From Opitutaceae bacterium (GTDB taxonomy: Bacteria; Verrucomicrobiota; Verrucomicrobiia; Opitutales; Opitutaceae): DNA of 15,886 nucleotides. The position numbers and the translations under genes are program-made. Shown one piece after another: positions 1 through 7,200 of the stretch (positions are counted from its first letter, which is position 1; each line of letters starts with the position of its first letter). Where the stretch lies: the NCBI GenBank assembly GCA_005787865.1, contig SXZN01000285.1:1-15886 (forward strand). The letters run 5' to 3'. Under the pieces are notes generated by a model. It did not search any database, was not told where the DNA came from, and was given only the letters and a program-made list of their open reading frames with translations.

Positions 1-28
1 GGTCGGGGTTGGTTTAATTCTCTGCGCC

Positions 29-1120
29 GTGCCTAATTCCTTCGGCAAACTTTTCCAGATAACCACTTGGGGCGAAAGCCATGGCGCGGCCGTGGGCGTG
101 GTGATCGATGGCTGCCCGCCCCGACTCCCCTTAACGGTGGCTGATCTCCAAGCAGATCTTGATCGTCGTCGCCCCGGCCAGAGCGACATCACGACTCCCC
201 GCAAAGAGGCGGATAAAGTGGAGATACTCGCGGGAGTCTTTGAGGGCCTGACCACTGGAGCACCCCTCTCATTTTTAGTTCATAACAGCGACCAACGATC
301 GGAGGCTTATGATGAGATGCGCGAAAAATTCCGCCCTTCACACGCCGATTATACTTATCAGGCTAAATATGGCCATCGCGACCACCGCGGCGGCGGACGT
401 TCGTCTGCGCGTGAAACGATTGGTCGCGTCATCGCCGGGGCTGTCGCCAAGAAGATACTTGCCTTGGCGGGCGGCGTGGAGATTCGGGCCTACGTGACGC
501 AGATCCATGACTTAGCCGCGCCGGGGATGAGCAATTTCCCAAGCTTGGCTGACGTTGAGGCTTCCGCGGTGCGTTGTCCGCATGCGGCGACTGCGGCTCA
601 GATGATCGAGCGAATTAAACAAGCGCGCAGTGAGGGCGATTCTGTTGGTGGGATCATCGAATGCCGTGCTCGTCTGGTGCCAGTCGGCCTGGGCGAACCC
701 GTATTCGATCGGCTCGAGGCTGATCTGGCTAAGGCGATGCTCTCGCTACCAGCGACGAAGGGTTTTGAAATCGGCAGTGGCTTTACCGGAGCCCAACTGA
801 AGGGCTCCGAACACAATGATGCCTTCGTGCCCCGCGGGGCCGGGATCGGCACCGCAACCAATCGTTCCGGTGGCGTGCAGGGCGGCATTAGTAATGGAGA
901 GGAAATTATCTTCCGCGTCGCGTTCAAGCCGACTGCCACAATCCTCCGATCTCAGGAAACAGTGGATCTTCACGGGGCCGCGACTGATTTGCATGCCCGG
1001 GGTCGCCACGATCCCTGCGTGGTACCGCGCGCAGTGGTCATTGTTGAGGCCATGACGGCGCTTGTGCTCGTTGACCACTGGATGCGTCAGCATGCACAAA
1101 CCCAAACTTTTAAGTTTTGA
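29..1120 (+). CDS. aroC: Chorismate synthase
   Basis: Chorismate synthase converts 5-enolpyruvylshikimate-3-phosphate to chorismate, the last step of the shikimate pathway, in the cytoplasm with reduced FMN as cofactor. The 363-residue protein has the usual family length and all signature blocks: GESHG at residues 15-19, the block GGGRSSARETIGRVIAGA in the first half, RSGGVQGGISNG in the second half and RHDPCVVPRAVVIVEAM near the C terminus. The segment before GGGRSSARET reads YGHRDHR, where YGIRDYR is common, so two positions carry histidine. The start is a GTG and no clear SD precedes it; the N terminus MPNSFGKLFQITTWGESHG matches the family, so the start is probably right. It stands apart from other aromatic-pathway genes here. 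Function is near certain from family conservation. Confidence 0.97.
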   Translation: MPNSFGKLFQITTWGESHGAAVGVVIDGCPPRLPLTVADLQADLDRRRPGQSDITTPRKEADKVEILAGVFEGLTTGAPLSFLVHNSDQRSEAYDEMREKFRPSHADYTYQAKYGHRDHRGGGRSSARETIGRVIAGAVAKKILALAGGVEIRAYVTQIHDLAAPGMSNFPSLADVEASAVRCPHAATAAQMIERIKQARSEGDSVGGIIECRARLVPVGLGEPVFDRLEADLAKAMLSLPATKGFEIGSGFTGAQLKGSEHNDAFVPRGAGIGTATNRSGGVQGGISNGEEIIFRVAFKPTATILRSQETVDLHGAATDLHARGRHDPCVVPRAVVIVEAMTALVLVDHWMRQHAQTQTFKF

Positions 1121-1201
1121 TCCAACCTGCGCTCAGCTCAAGCCGGCGCCACTCTTTAGGCGGGTTGACGGACTGAGGGTAGTGATGATCTTCGTTTTAC
1201 T

Positions 1202-1960
1202 ATGATTTCTGTTTATTTTTTAATTGGTTCGCCGGGCTCAGGACGCCGAGCGGTGGTGCGCGATTTAGTGGAGAACGGGCTCGCGGCGGAAGCCCCGGCG
1301 CTGCTGCTGCTGGCTGCGAGCGAGCTCGCCGATCCGGTCGATGCTAGATTGGCGGCGCTAAAAAATCTGACGGTGCGCCGTTGGGAGTGGGTCGCTCCAG
1401 AGTTTCCGGTCATGGAAATTGCTCCTGAGACCACCATTTTTTTTCAAGCAGACTCACGCGTTAGTCCGATGGATCAGCTGGAGGCACTCAAGCCGTGGCT
1501 GGAGTCGCAGGGCGCTGAGCTCGCGCGGATTTTTTGTTTCATCGATTGTCAGTTGGCGGAGAAGCATCCGGTGCTGAAGCAATGGTTTTCGGCCTGCATT
1601 CATTTTGCGGATGTGGTTTTTCTGACCAAGCGCGAAGGCGTCGCCAATAAGTGGCTCAGTGATTTTATTAATTCCTATAAAGACGAGTGTTTCCCTTGCC
1701 ACTTTGTCCAAGTGAAGACCAAGGGGGAGCTCGCGAATCCTTTAGTGTTGCTCGACCCCACGCCCCGGCGGGTGTCGCAATATTTTGAGGAAGGGGAAAC
1801 TTATGTGATCGAGGGACTCGAGACGGATGATGAAGAGGACGGCGATGAAGATACGGGCCTGCTGCCGCCGGAGCCCTATTTTATTCGCGACCTCAGCGGT
1901 CGGCGGGAGAAGGAACTTCCCGTGTTAACCGATTATTTGGGCCGTTCTGTTTCAGGATAA
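1202..1960 (+). CDS. CobW-like P-loop nucleotide-binding protein, degenerate
   Basis: A 252-residue protein of uncertain function. Residues 4-16 form a hydrophobic strand followed by GSPGSGRR, which looks like a Walker A/P-loop (GxxGxGK[S/T]) whose lysine is replaced by arginine. A second strand (FCFIDCQ, 111-117) and ADVVFLTKREG (136-146) sit where CobW/HypB-type GTPases have their DxxG-like and NKxD nucleotide-specificity motifs, the latter altered to TKRE. Residues 207-217 are almost all Asp/Glu, and the last 30 residues (PYFIRDLSGRREKELPVLTDYLG) look like an ordered tail. CobW-family proteins are metallochaperone GTPases, but the metal-binding CxCC motif is not seen, so metal transfer cannot be claimed. 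It lies 81 bases after aroC and could be read through from it. Calling it a CobW-like fold is inference; it may be a lineage-specific family. Confidence 0.6.
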   Translation: MISVYFLIGSPGSGRRAVVRDLVENGLAAEAPALLLLAASELADPVDARLAALKNLTVRRWEWVAPEFPVMEIAPETTIFFQADSRVSPMDQLEALKPWLESQGAELARIFCFIDCQLAEKHPVLKQWFSACIHFADVVFLTKREGVANKWLSDFINSYKDECFPCHFVQVKTKGELANPLVLLDPTPRRVSQYFEEGETYVIEGLETDDEEDGDEDTGLLPPEPYFIRDLSGRREKELPVLTDYLGRSVSG

Positions 1961-2005
1961 GGCCAATCGCGCTTCTCGGCCGCCAGTTGCCGCGATTTGC
2001 CCGCT

Positions 2006-2033
2006 TTGTTAATTAATACAATTAAGCTAAATT
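2006..2033 (+). promoter_or_regulatory. Candidate sigma-70-type promoter for the DUF1800 cluster
   Basis: The only AT-rich patch between the CobW-like gene and the DUF1800 gene contains TTGTTA (2006-2011), a 16-base spacer and TAAATT (2028-2033). ATTAAG is repeated at 2021-2026 and 2031-2036, exactly 10 bases apart. It sits 40-65 bases ahead of either possible DUF1800 start. It is a pattern match only and could be chance in an AT-rich stretch. Confidence 0.35.
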
Positions 2034-2063
2034 AAGGCTCGACGAAATAAGCAGCACAGGCGC

Positions 2064-2100
2064 AGGATTTAAATGTCTTCCCCCCCCCGTTTATTTCATG
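2064..2100 (+). promoter_or_regulatory. Start region of the DUF1800 gene: SD, upstream ATG and C9 tract
   Basis: AGGA at 2064-2067 lies 5 bases before an ATG at 2073. Nine cytosines follow at 2080-2088, then a second ATG at 2098 with no SD. The two ATGs are 25 bases apart, so the first is out of frame by one and reads only 12 codons to TAA at 2109. Losing one C would fuse MSSPPVYF in frame to the DUF1800 N terminus. The arithmetic is read directly from the sequence; whether the tract varies in nature is unknown. Confidence 0.6.
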
Positions 2101-3777
2101 GCTTTGCCTAAATTCACGCTCGCATGGTTGGCTGTTAGTCTAGTCACGCAGGTGGCCGCGCAGACCGTCTCGCCGGATAATGTGCTGACAGCCGATGAGC
2201 AGGCTTCGCGCTTTCTGGCGCAAGCCACGTTTGGTCCTTCGACTGAATCGATTGCCGAGCTCCGCGCCTTAAACTATAATTATAGCACGTGGATTGATCG
2301 CGAGATGGCGAAACCCGCGACCCTGGCTGCGCCGCTGGCGCTGGCGGCGAAAACTTCGGGGCAAATAACGTCGATTACGGCGACCTACAATCGGCGCGCC
2401 CGTAATCAGGTGATGATATCAGGGAGCGACCAACTGCGGCAGCGGGTCGCTTATGCGCTGAGCCAGATTTTCGTTATCTCGGACAACAGTTCCGTTATCT
2501 ATAATGCGGAGCAAGGTTCGAGTAGTTACTATGATATGTTACTGCGCAATAGTTTCGGGACCTTTCGCCAGTTGCTGCTTGAGGTGACGTATCATCCGAT
2601 GATGGGGCGCTATCTGACGCATTACCAAAACCGCAAAGCAAACCTCACAACTGGGACGCGACCCGATGAGAATTATGCGCGCGAGATCATGCAGCTTTTT
2701 ACTATCGGCCTTTATCAGTTAGATGCGGCTGGCAATTACATCAACGACAGCACCGGACGCCCGCTCGAGTCCTACACCAATAATCAGATCATGGAGATGG
2801 CGCGGGTGTTTACCGGATTTACCACCGAAGATTTTAATCCGAATGCCGTCGGGACGGGTACCGGCCAGCTCGATTTTCCCCGCATCACGACCCAAAATTA
2901 TACCGCACCCATGAAGATGTGGGACAAGCAGCACGATATGGGGGCGAAAACGCTGCTGGATTATCCGGGTGTGCGAAAGCGCGACCTCCCGGCCAATCAG
3001 ACGGGCATGCAGGACGTCAGTGATGCCATTGATAATCTCGTCGAGCACCCCTCGGTCGGGCCCTATATTTCGCGTTTACTCATCCAGCGTTTGGTCACCT
3101 CCAATCCTTCGGACGGTTATATAAGGCGCGTCGCCGCAATTTTTGCGAACAACGGCCGCGGGCAGCGCGGCGACCTGGCCGCAGTCATCAAAGCCATCTT
3201 GCTCGATAGCGAAGCCCGTAGTTTGAGCATGATTGTGGATCCGGAGCACGGGAAGCTCAACGAGCCCGTGTTGCGCTTTACCGCCTTGTTGCGGGCTTTC
3301 AAGTATAAGGTGCCCACCACCCTCTTGCCTTTTGATTTTGGCGGTGCGGCCACTGAAAATACGCTGGGCCAGTATCCGTTATCAGCGCCCTCAGTTTTTA
3401 ATTTCTATCTACCCGATTATGAACCGCAAGGGGTGATCGGGACTTCCGGTCTCGTCGGTCCAGAGTTTCAGATTCTGAATGCCGTCTATGGCATTTCGAC
3501 GCCGAATCTGTTTTACAATCTCATCCATACAACGGCGGGTAGTTTCAGCCTAGATCTTACGCCGCAGACCGCGCTGGCGACTGGGGCGATGATCGATAAT
3601 ATTGATCTGTTGCTCACGCACGGCATGATGAGCAGCGCGACGCGGGCGCAGATCACCACCGCCGTTGATAGTATCACTGCGGCCATGGTCCCTTCGGGTA
3701 GTACGCTTGCGTTGACCAAGGTTAGGCAGGCGATTTACCTGACCGCGATATCTCCGGATTGCGCCGTGCTCAAATAA
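2098..3777 (+). CDS. Secreted DUF1800-family protein
   Basis: A 559-residue member of DUF1800 (PF08811), whose biochemical function is unknown. Residues 1-21 form a Sec signal peptide (hydrophobic core LAWLAVSLVTQVAA, likely cut before QTVS). Family hallmarks follow in order: ASRFLAQATFGPS near residue 36, ENYAREIMQLFTIGLY, ARVFTGFT, HDMGAKTLLDYPG, the helical block HPSVGPYISRLLIQRLV, GDLAAVIKAILLDSEAR, NEPVLRFTALLRAFK, and a late LGQYPLSAPSVFNFYLPDYEPQG. The ending YLTAISPDCAVLK resembles complete family members, so the gene looks intact. It is followed after only 7 bases by a DUF1501 gene; these families are commonly paired, which supports co-transcription and a joint role outside the cytoplasmic membrane. 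The start is uncertain: the ATG used here has no SD, while an SD-preceded ATG 25 bases upstream is out of frame across a C9 run. Confidence 0.9.
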   Translation: MALPKFTLAWLAVSLVTQVAAQTVSPDNVLTADEQASRFLAQATFGPSTESIAELRALNYNYSTWIDREMAKPATLAAPLALAAKTSGQITSITATYNRRARNQVMISGSDQLRQRVAYALSQIFVISDNSSVIYNAEQGSSSYYDMLLRNSFGTFRQLLLEVTYHPMMGRYLTHYQNRKANLTTGTRPDENYAREIMQLFTIGLYQLDAAGNYINDSTGRPLESYTNNQIMEMARVFTGFTTEDFNPNAVGTGTGQLDFPRITTQNYTAPMKMWDKQHDMGAKTLLDYPGVRKRDLPANQTGMQDVSDAIDNLVEHPSVGPYISRLLIQRLVTSNPSDGYIRRVAAIFANNGRGQRGDLAAVIKAILLDSEARSLSMIVDPEHGKLNEPVLRFTALLRAFKYKVPTTLLPFDFGGAATENTLGQYPLSAPSVFNFYLPDYEPQGVIGTSGLVGPEFQILNAVYGISTPNLFYNLIHTTAGSFSLDLTPQTALATGAMIDNIDLLLTHGMMSSATRAQITTAVDSITAAMVPSGSTLALTKVRQAIYLTAISPDCAVLK

Positions 3778-3784
3778 TACTCCC

Positions 3785-5380
3785 ATGAGTTCTTCCTCTG
3801 ATCGACCCCTCAATCGCCGCGAATTTATTAGTCAGGCGAGTTGCGCGGCCGTCGGCTCCACGGCGCTTTTTTCTACGCTGCTCACCTTGCGGTTGGCCAA
3901 TTCCCTCGCGGCCCAGACGGTCTCAACGAGTGGTGATTATCGGGCGCTCGTCTGTCTGTTCCTCGCCGGCGGCAACGATTCCTTCAATATGTTGGTGCCG
4001 ACCACGTCGGGGGAGTATGAGGCTTACGCAAAGAAGCGGGGTCCGTTGGCGCTCACGAAGGAGACATTATTAGAGATTACCCCAAGCAATCTCGGGGGGC
4101 GCACCTTGGGTATCCATCCGGCTATGCCCGAGGTTCGAGATCTTTTTAATGAGCGTCGCCTCTCTTTTATTTCGAACGTTGGCTCCTTGGTGCGTCCGTT
4201 AAATATGGCTGACTACAGGGCGGGTCGCTATTTGCCCGTCTCCCTCTATTCCCACGCCGATCAAGCAAAGCAGTGGCAGACGTGCATGCCTGATCAACGC
4301 ACCGCGATCGGCTGGGGCGGGCGGGCGGCAGATATCATCAAGTCGCTTAACGGGCCAAATTTGGTCTCGATGAATATTTCGCTCTCCGGGCAGAATGTCT
4401 TTCTTACCGGCAAGCAAGCCTTCACCTATGCGGTCGGAGCTAACGGGGCGACGGCGTTGACCGGTTATAGTCCGACCGCGGTTAATAACCTAACAGCGCT
4501 GCGCACAAAAGGGGTCAGCAGTATTGTCGATCAGAACTACCGTAATCTTTTCGAGCAAACTTACGCGCAGAGCACGAGCGATGCGGTTGACTCTTATTAT
4601 AGCTTCGCCGCGGCGCTGAGTGGGGTGACGCTGAAAACGCCGATCCCTGCGGGCAATTCCTTGGCGACAAACCTCGCCACCATCGCGCGCGTCATTTCCT
4701 CCAATCAAGGATTCGGCGCCCGCCGACAAATTTTCTTTGTGCAGATCGGTGGATGGGACAACCACACTGACTTGTTTAGCAACCAGCAGAATAATTTGGG
4801 CATGGTCAGCAAAGCCATCAACACCTTTTCCTCCGCGCTGACGGAGATCGGGATGGCTGATAAGGTCACCCTGTTTACCGCTTCAGATTTTGGCCGGACG
4901 CTCAGCTCCAATAGCACGGGCTCCGACCACGCGTGGGGCGCTAATCACCTCGTCATGGGTGGGGCCGTGAATGGCGGCAAGGTGGCTGGTGACAGCGCCA
5001 ATGGTTATTATCCAGACTTCCAGAAAATATCCGAGATTGATACAGGGGCTGGTCGGATTATTCCTGGGGTGGCGGTCGATGAATACGCCCGCGATTTACT
5101 TTCATGGTTTGGTATCTCCAATGGAGATATGGATTATGTACTCCCCGCGTTTAGCACCCGCTTTAGTGGCCGCCAGGCCCTCGGACTTTTCCCGTCACCG
5201 ATCACGGTGGCGCCTACGGTGGCTTCCACTGCGACGGCCAGCAGCGGTGGTGGGGGTGGTGGGGGCGGGGCCGCGAGCCCGATTTTCCTCGGCGCCCTGA
5301 GCGCGCTAGCGTTGCTGCGGTTGCGGCAAAAACGGCTCGCTAAGCGCAAGGCCAAGGACGTTCCGCCGCCGACGACTTGA
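3785..5380 (+). CDS. Tat-exported DUF1501 protein with sorting-signal-like C terminus
   Basis: A 531-residue DUF1501 (PF07394) protein; the family is regarded as related to the alkaline phosphatase/sulfatase fold, but its substrate is unknown. The N terminus carries a twin-arginine signal, NRREFISQAS (10-19), then a hydrophobic stretch ending LAAQTVS, so folded export by Tat is likely. Family motifs include VCLFLAGGNDSFNMLVP near residue 57, VQIGGWDNHTDL around 319, and FTASDFGRTLSSN...SDHAWGANH around 362-386, whose Asp/His residues are plausible metal ligands. The C terminus is unusual: eight glycines (488-495), a hydrophobic stretch ASPIFLGALSALALL, then a basic cluster RLRQKRLAKRKAK. This layout resembles GlyGly-CTERM and related tripartite sorting signals. 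The gene follows the DUF1800 gene by 7 bases without an SD and is probably co-transcribed with it. Confidence 0.92.
   Translation: MSSSSDRPLNRREFISQASCAAVGSTALFSTLLTLRLANSLAAQTVSTSGDYRALVCLFLAGGNDSFNMLVPTTSGEYEAYAKKRGPLALTKETLLEITPSNLGGRTLGIHPAMPEVRDLFNERRLSFISNVGSLVRPLNMADYRAGRYLPVSLYSHADQAKQWQTCMPDQRTAIGWGGRAADIIKSLNGPNLVSMNISLSGQNVFLTGKQAFTYAVGANGATALTGYSPTAVNNLTALRTKGVSSIVDQNYRNLFEQTYAQSTSDAVDSYYSFAAALSGVTLKTPIPAGNSLATNLATIARVISSNQGFGARRQIFFVQIGGWDNHTDLFSNQQNNLGMVSKAINTFSSALTEIGMADKVTLFTASDFGRTLSSNSTGSDHAWGANHLVMGGAVNGGKVAGDSANGYYPDFQKISEIDTGAGRIIPGVAVDEYARDLLSWFGISNGDMDYVLPAFSTRFSGRQALGLFPSPITVAPTVASTATASSGGGGGGGGAASPIFLGALSALALLRLRQKRLAKRKAKDVPPPTT
5246..5350 (+). other. Gly8 linker, hydrophobic helix and basic tail (C-terminal sorting signal-like)
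   Basis: Within the DUF1501 gene, codons 5246-5269 encode eight consecutive glycines using a G/T-only repeat (ggt/ggg plus one ggc). About 15 hydrophobic residues and then a lysine/arginine-rich tail follow. This is the layout of proteins processed and anchored by rhombosortase or exosortase-like enzymes. No such enzyme is in the window. The layout is seen directly; processing is inferred. Confidence 0.55.
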
Positions 5381-5497
5381 GGGCGGGTTGGGGTAGTCGC
5401 TGGCGGCAAAGCTTGTCAGTCCGATGCATGAAGCGGCCCAGCGGATAATTTTTTCTCCTCGCGATCAGCTCAGGGATTTAGCTGAATTTGGTAAAGT

Positions 5498-5515
5498 TCA
5501 CTCGCTTTTGAGTGA
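5498..5515. repeat. Inverted repeat upstream of the pseudopilin gene
   Basis: TCACTC (5498-5503) and GAGTGA (5510-5515) form a perfect 6-bp stem around GCTTTT, 29 bases before the annotated pseudopilin start. It could be a weak hairpin ending DUF1501 transcription or an operator. No T tract follows it. Confidence 0.35.
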
Positions 5516-5544
5516 GCTGATGGAATTCGGCTCCTCTTCCACCC

Positions 5545-6042
5545 ATGAAATACCCGATGCTATCTTTAGCCCCTGAAACTGGCAGTTTGAGCGATAAAGC
5601 TCAGGGGGCCCGCGTGCGGCGCGCGAAGCGGGGGGCAGGCTTCACGCTGTTGGAAATTTTAGTGGTGTTGGCTATTATTGGCCTGCTGGTCGGCCTTGTC
5701 GTCAGCAATACCGATAAAATTTTTGGCCAAAGTCAGGAAGCGATCACGCGGATCTTTGTGCGGGATTCGCTTAAGACCCCCTTGGTGCGTTATCGAATTG
5801 ATCTCGGAGATTATCCGACAACGAGCGAGGGCCTCGGGGCGCTGCTGGTTTCAACGGCCAATAATAGCGATCGTTGGCGCGGTCCTTATTTAGATGTTTC
5901 GGGCGGAAAATTGCCCGTTGATCCTTGGGGCCAACCTTACGAATACCGCTACCCGGGGGTAAAAAACACCGGGAGCTACGATTTGTTTTCCAAGGGACCC
6001 GATAAGGCGGCCGAGACGGCTGACGATATCAGCAATTGGTGA
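5545..6042 (+). CDS. Type II secretion GspG-type major pseudopilin
   Basis: A 165-residue type IV prepilin-like protein of the GspG class, which forms the periplasmic pseudopilus of type II secretion systems. The prepilin peptidase site is plain: AG|FTLLEILVVLAIIGLLVGLVV, with glycine 32 at -1, phenylalanine 33 at +1 and glutamate at +5. The C-terminal half has GspG features: GDYPTTSEGLGALL, WRGPYL, LPVDPWGQPYEYRYPG and an acidic end close to SKGPDKAAETADDISNW, typical of the calcium-binding loop. With the ATG at 5545 the leader would be 32 residues, long for this class; a GTG at 5614 preceded by AGGGGG (5603-5608) gives a 9-residue leader and may be the true start. No other type II genes are nearby, so it may serve the preceding DUF1800/DUF1501 pair or be a stand-alone paralogue. 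Confidence 0.9.
   Translation: MKYPMLSLAPETGSLSDKAQGARVRRAKRGAGFTLLEILVVLAIIGLLVGLVVSNTDKIFGQSQEAITRIFVRDSLKTPLVRYRIDLGDYPTTSEGLGALLVSTANNSDRWRGPYLDVSGGKLPVDPWGQPYEYRYPGVKNTGSYDLFSKGPDKAAETADDISNW
5603..5616 (+). promoter_or_regulatory. SD and alternative GTG start of the pseudopilin gene
   Basis: AGGGGG at 5603-5608 lies 5 bases before an in-frame GTG at 5614. Starting there gives the leader MRRAKRGAG directly before FTLLE, a typical short, basic prepilin leader. The upstream ATG at 5545 has only a pyrimidine-rich lead-in. Confidence 0.55.
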
Positions 6043-6053
6043 GGGAACGGTGC

Positions 6054-6069
6054 GGCCGCTTAATCGGCC
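6054..6069. repeat. Small inverted repeat between convergent genes
   Basis: GGCCG (6054-6058) and CGGCC (6065-6069) flank CTTAAT in the 52-base gap between the converging pseudopilin and CDGSH genes. Its position suits a shared transcription end, but the stem is short and no T run follows. Confidence 0.3.
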
Positions 6070-6094
6070 CACTCCGCGCGCCCGGTCCGGCGAC

Positions 6095-6334
6095 TTACAG
6101 TGCCTTATGGCTACCGTCGCAGAGCGCGCCTTTTTGGCTATGCTTGCAGCCACAGAAATAGACGGTGCCATCTTTTTCAGCGGTGTAGGGCGTCGGGGCA
6201 AACGTCGATCCCTTGTGTCCACCGTCACAAAAAGGCTGGGATTTGCTTAGGCCGCAGGTGCACCAGTAATAAGTTTTACCGGCTGCGACGACGACGGGCA
6301 TCGGGGATTTTTGAGGAATATGGGGTTGGGTCAT
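6095..6334 (-). CDS. Double CDGSH-type iron-sulfur protein (CISD3-like)
   Basis: A 79-residue protein with two CDGSH zinc-finger-type motifs, which in this family each bind a [2Fe-2S] cluster through three Cys and one His. The first is C25-x-C27 with C36-D-G-G-H40 (the fourth motif residue is Gly, not Ser); the second is C61-x-C63 with C72-D-G-S-H76. Two motifs in one short chain match the CISD3/MiNT class rather than single-motif mitoNEET. No signal peptide or membrane segment is seen, so it is probably cytoplasmic. Known relatives handle redox or iron-sulfur transfer, but the bacterial role is poorly defined. It lies 60 bases downstream of the YkgJ-type gene on the same strand, suggesting one transcript of two metal-related genes. 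Confidence 0.9.
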   Translation of the reverse strand: MTQPHIPQKSPMPVVVAAGKTYYWCTCGLSKSQPFCDGGHKGSTFAPTPYTAEKDGTVYFCGCKHSQKGALCDGSHKAL

Positions 6335-6394
6335 CGGCTGAGTGTTGTTTGAGTGAGCGGGAGACTTCGAGACTATATTATGCCGTCATCTTGT

Positions 6395-7093
6395 TCACGG
6401 GGCGAGACATGAATTAGGGAAAGCCGGCCGATGCTGCAGCCAGCGCACGAGGCAAAGACTGTTGGTCAGCGCTTCGTGGAGGGCTGAGCCAAAGTCGTAG
6501 GCGCGATGATCCCACCCCGCCGCCTCTAAGGCTTCATCTACCCCCAGCATAACGGCGAATAATCGAGCGCGGAGTGCGGGGATATAATTTTTCTCTATCG
6601 GCGTGGTGGGGTCCGCGGCATGGGCCGCACAGGCGGCGGCATTATTGGTGTGATGCGCTCGGCAGGCTTCGGGTCGGCCCGCGTAGATGGAGCAACGATC
6701 ATCTTGGAGCAAGGCGCAGGGTTGTTGTAAGCGGGTGCGCTCCTCGTGGGTGAGGTTGAGAGCGCGCGTGCGATGCGCGGCCGTGCGCGTGATGACGGCA
6801 GCCAGGTCGGTCGGAGTAAAATGGGTCTGGATATACTCGGCCGCGAAAAAAACTTCATGAGCCTGCACCTCTACCGGCACACTGCAGCAATGACCGCAGC
6901 CGGCGCGGCAAGCGACGGTTGCCCAAATTTTAGCGGAGGTGGTGGCGTAAGCTTGCTCGAGCTCCTCCATGCCCCAGCGCAGGGCGGCGAACATGCTGCC
7001 CGAGTCGGTGACTGACGCCAGTTTGCCCGTCATGCCGGTCACGGTTTGTGCGAACAATTGCTGGCGCTGTTTTTCGAGGGCAGGCGTGAGCAT
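6395..7093 (-). CDS. YkgJ-family cysteine cluster protein
   Basis: A 232-residue protein with the cysteine pattern of the YkgJ/UPF0153 family (CxxCxxxxCC domain), thought to bind zinc or iron. The cluster is C62-x3-C66-x2-C69-C70, followed by C126-x7-C134 and C144 in a segment CSIYAGRPEACRAH that matches the family's conserved C-x-I-Y-x-x-R-P-x-x-C. The first 60 residues are helical and contain no cysteine; residues 150-232 form a less conserved tail. No signal peptide is visible. The role of the family is not established. It sits between dapL (107 bases upstream, same strand) and the CDGSH gene, so the three may share a transcript, although only the metal-binding pair has an obvious functional link. 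Confidence 0.85.
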   Translation of the reverse strand: MLTPALEKQRQQLFAQTVTGMTGKLASVTDSGSMFAALRWGMEELEQAYATTSAKIWATVACRAGCGHCCSVPVEVQAHEVFFAAEYIQTHFTPTDLAAVITRTAAHRTRALNLTHEERTRLQQPCALLQDDRCSIYAGRPEACRAHHTNNAAACAAHAADPTTPIEKNYIPALRARLFAVMLGVDEALEAAGWDHRAYDFGSALHEALTNSLCLVRWLQHRPAFPNSCLAP

Positions 7094-7200
7094 ACCGAAG
7101 CAAGACAGCCACTGACCTTGAGCTAAAGCGCGCTATAAATGGTCGCACCAGCTAGTCGCGCGACTGAGCCGTTACACGCTGATCCGCGTCGCGAGTTCGC

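Noticed and set aside
598..1105. Minus-strand open frames over the second half of aroC
   Set aside because: They lie antisense to well-conserved chorismate synthase motifs and their products show no recognisable family.
5134..5409. Minus-strand frame with a run of prolines over the end of the DUF1501 gene
   Set aside because: The proline run is only the complement of the glycine-linker codons.
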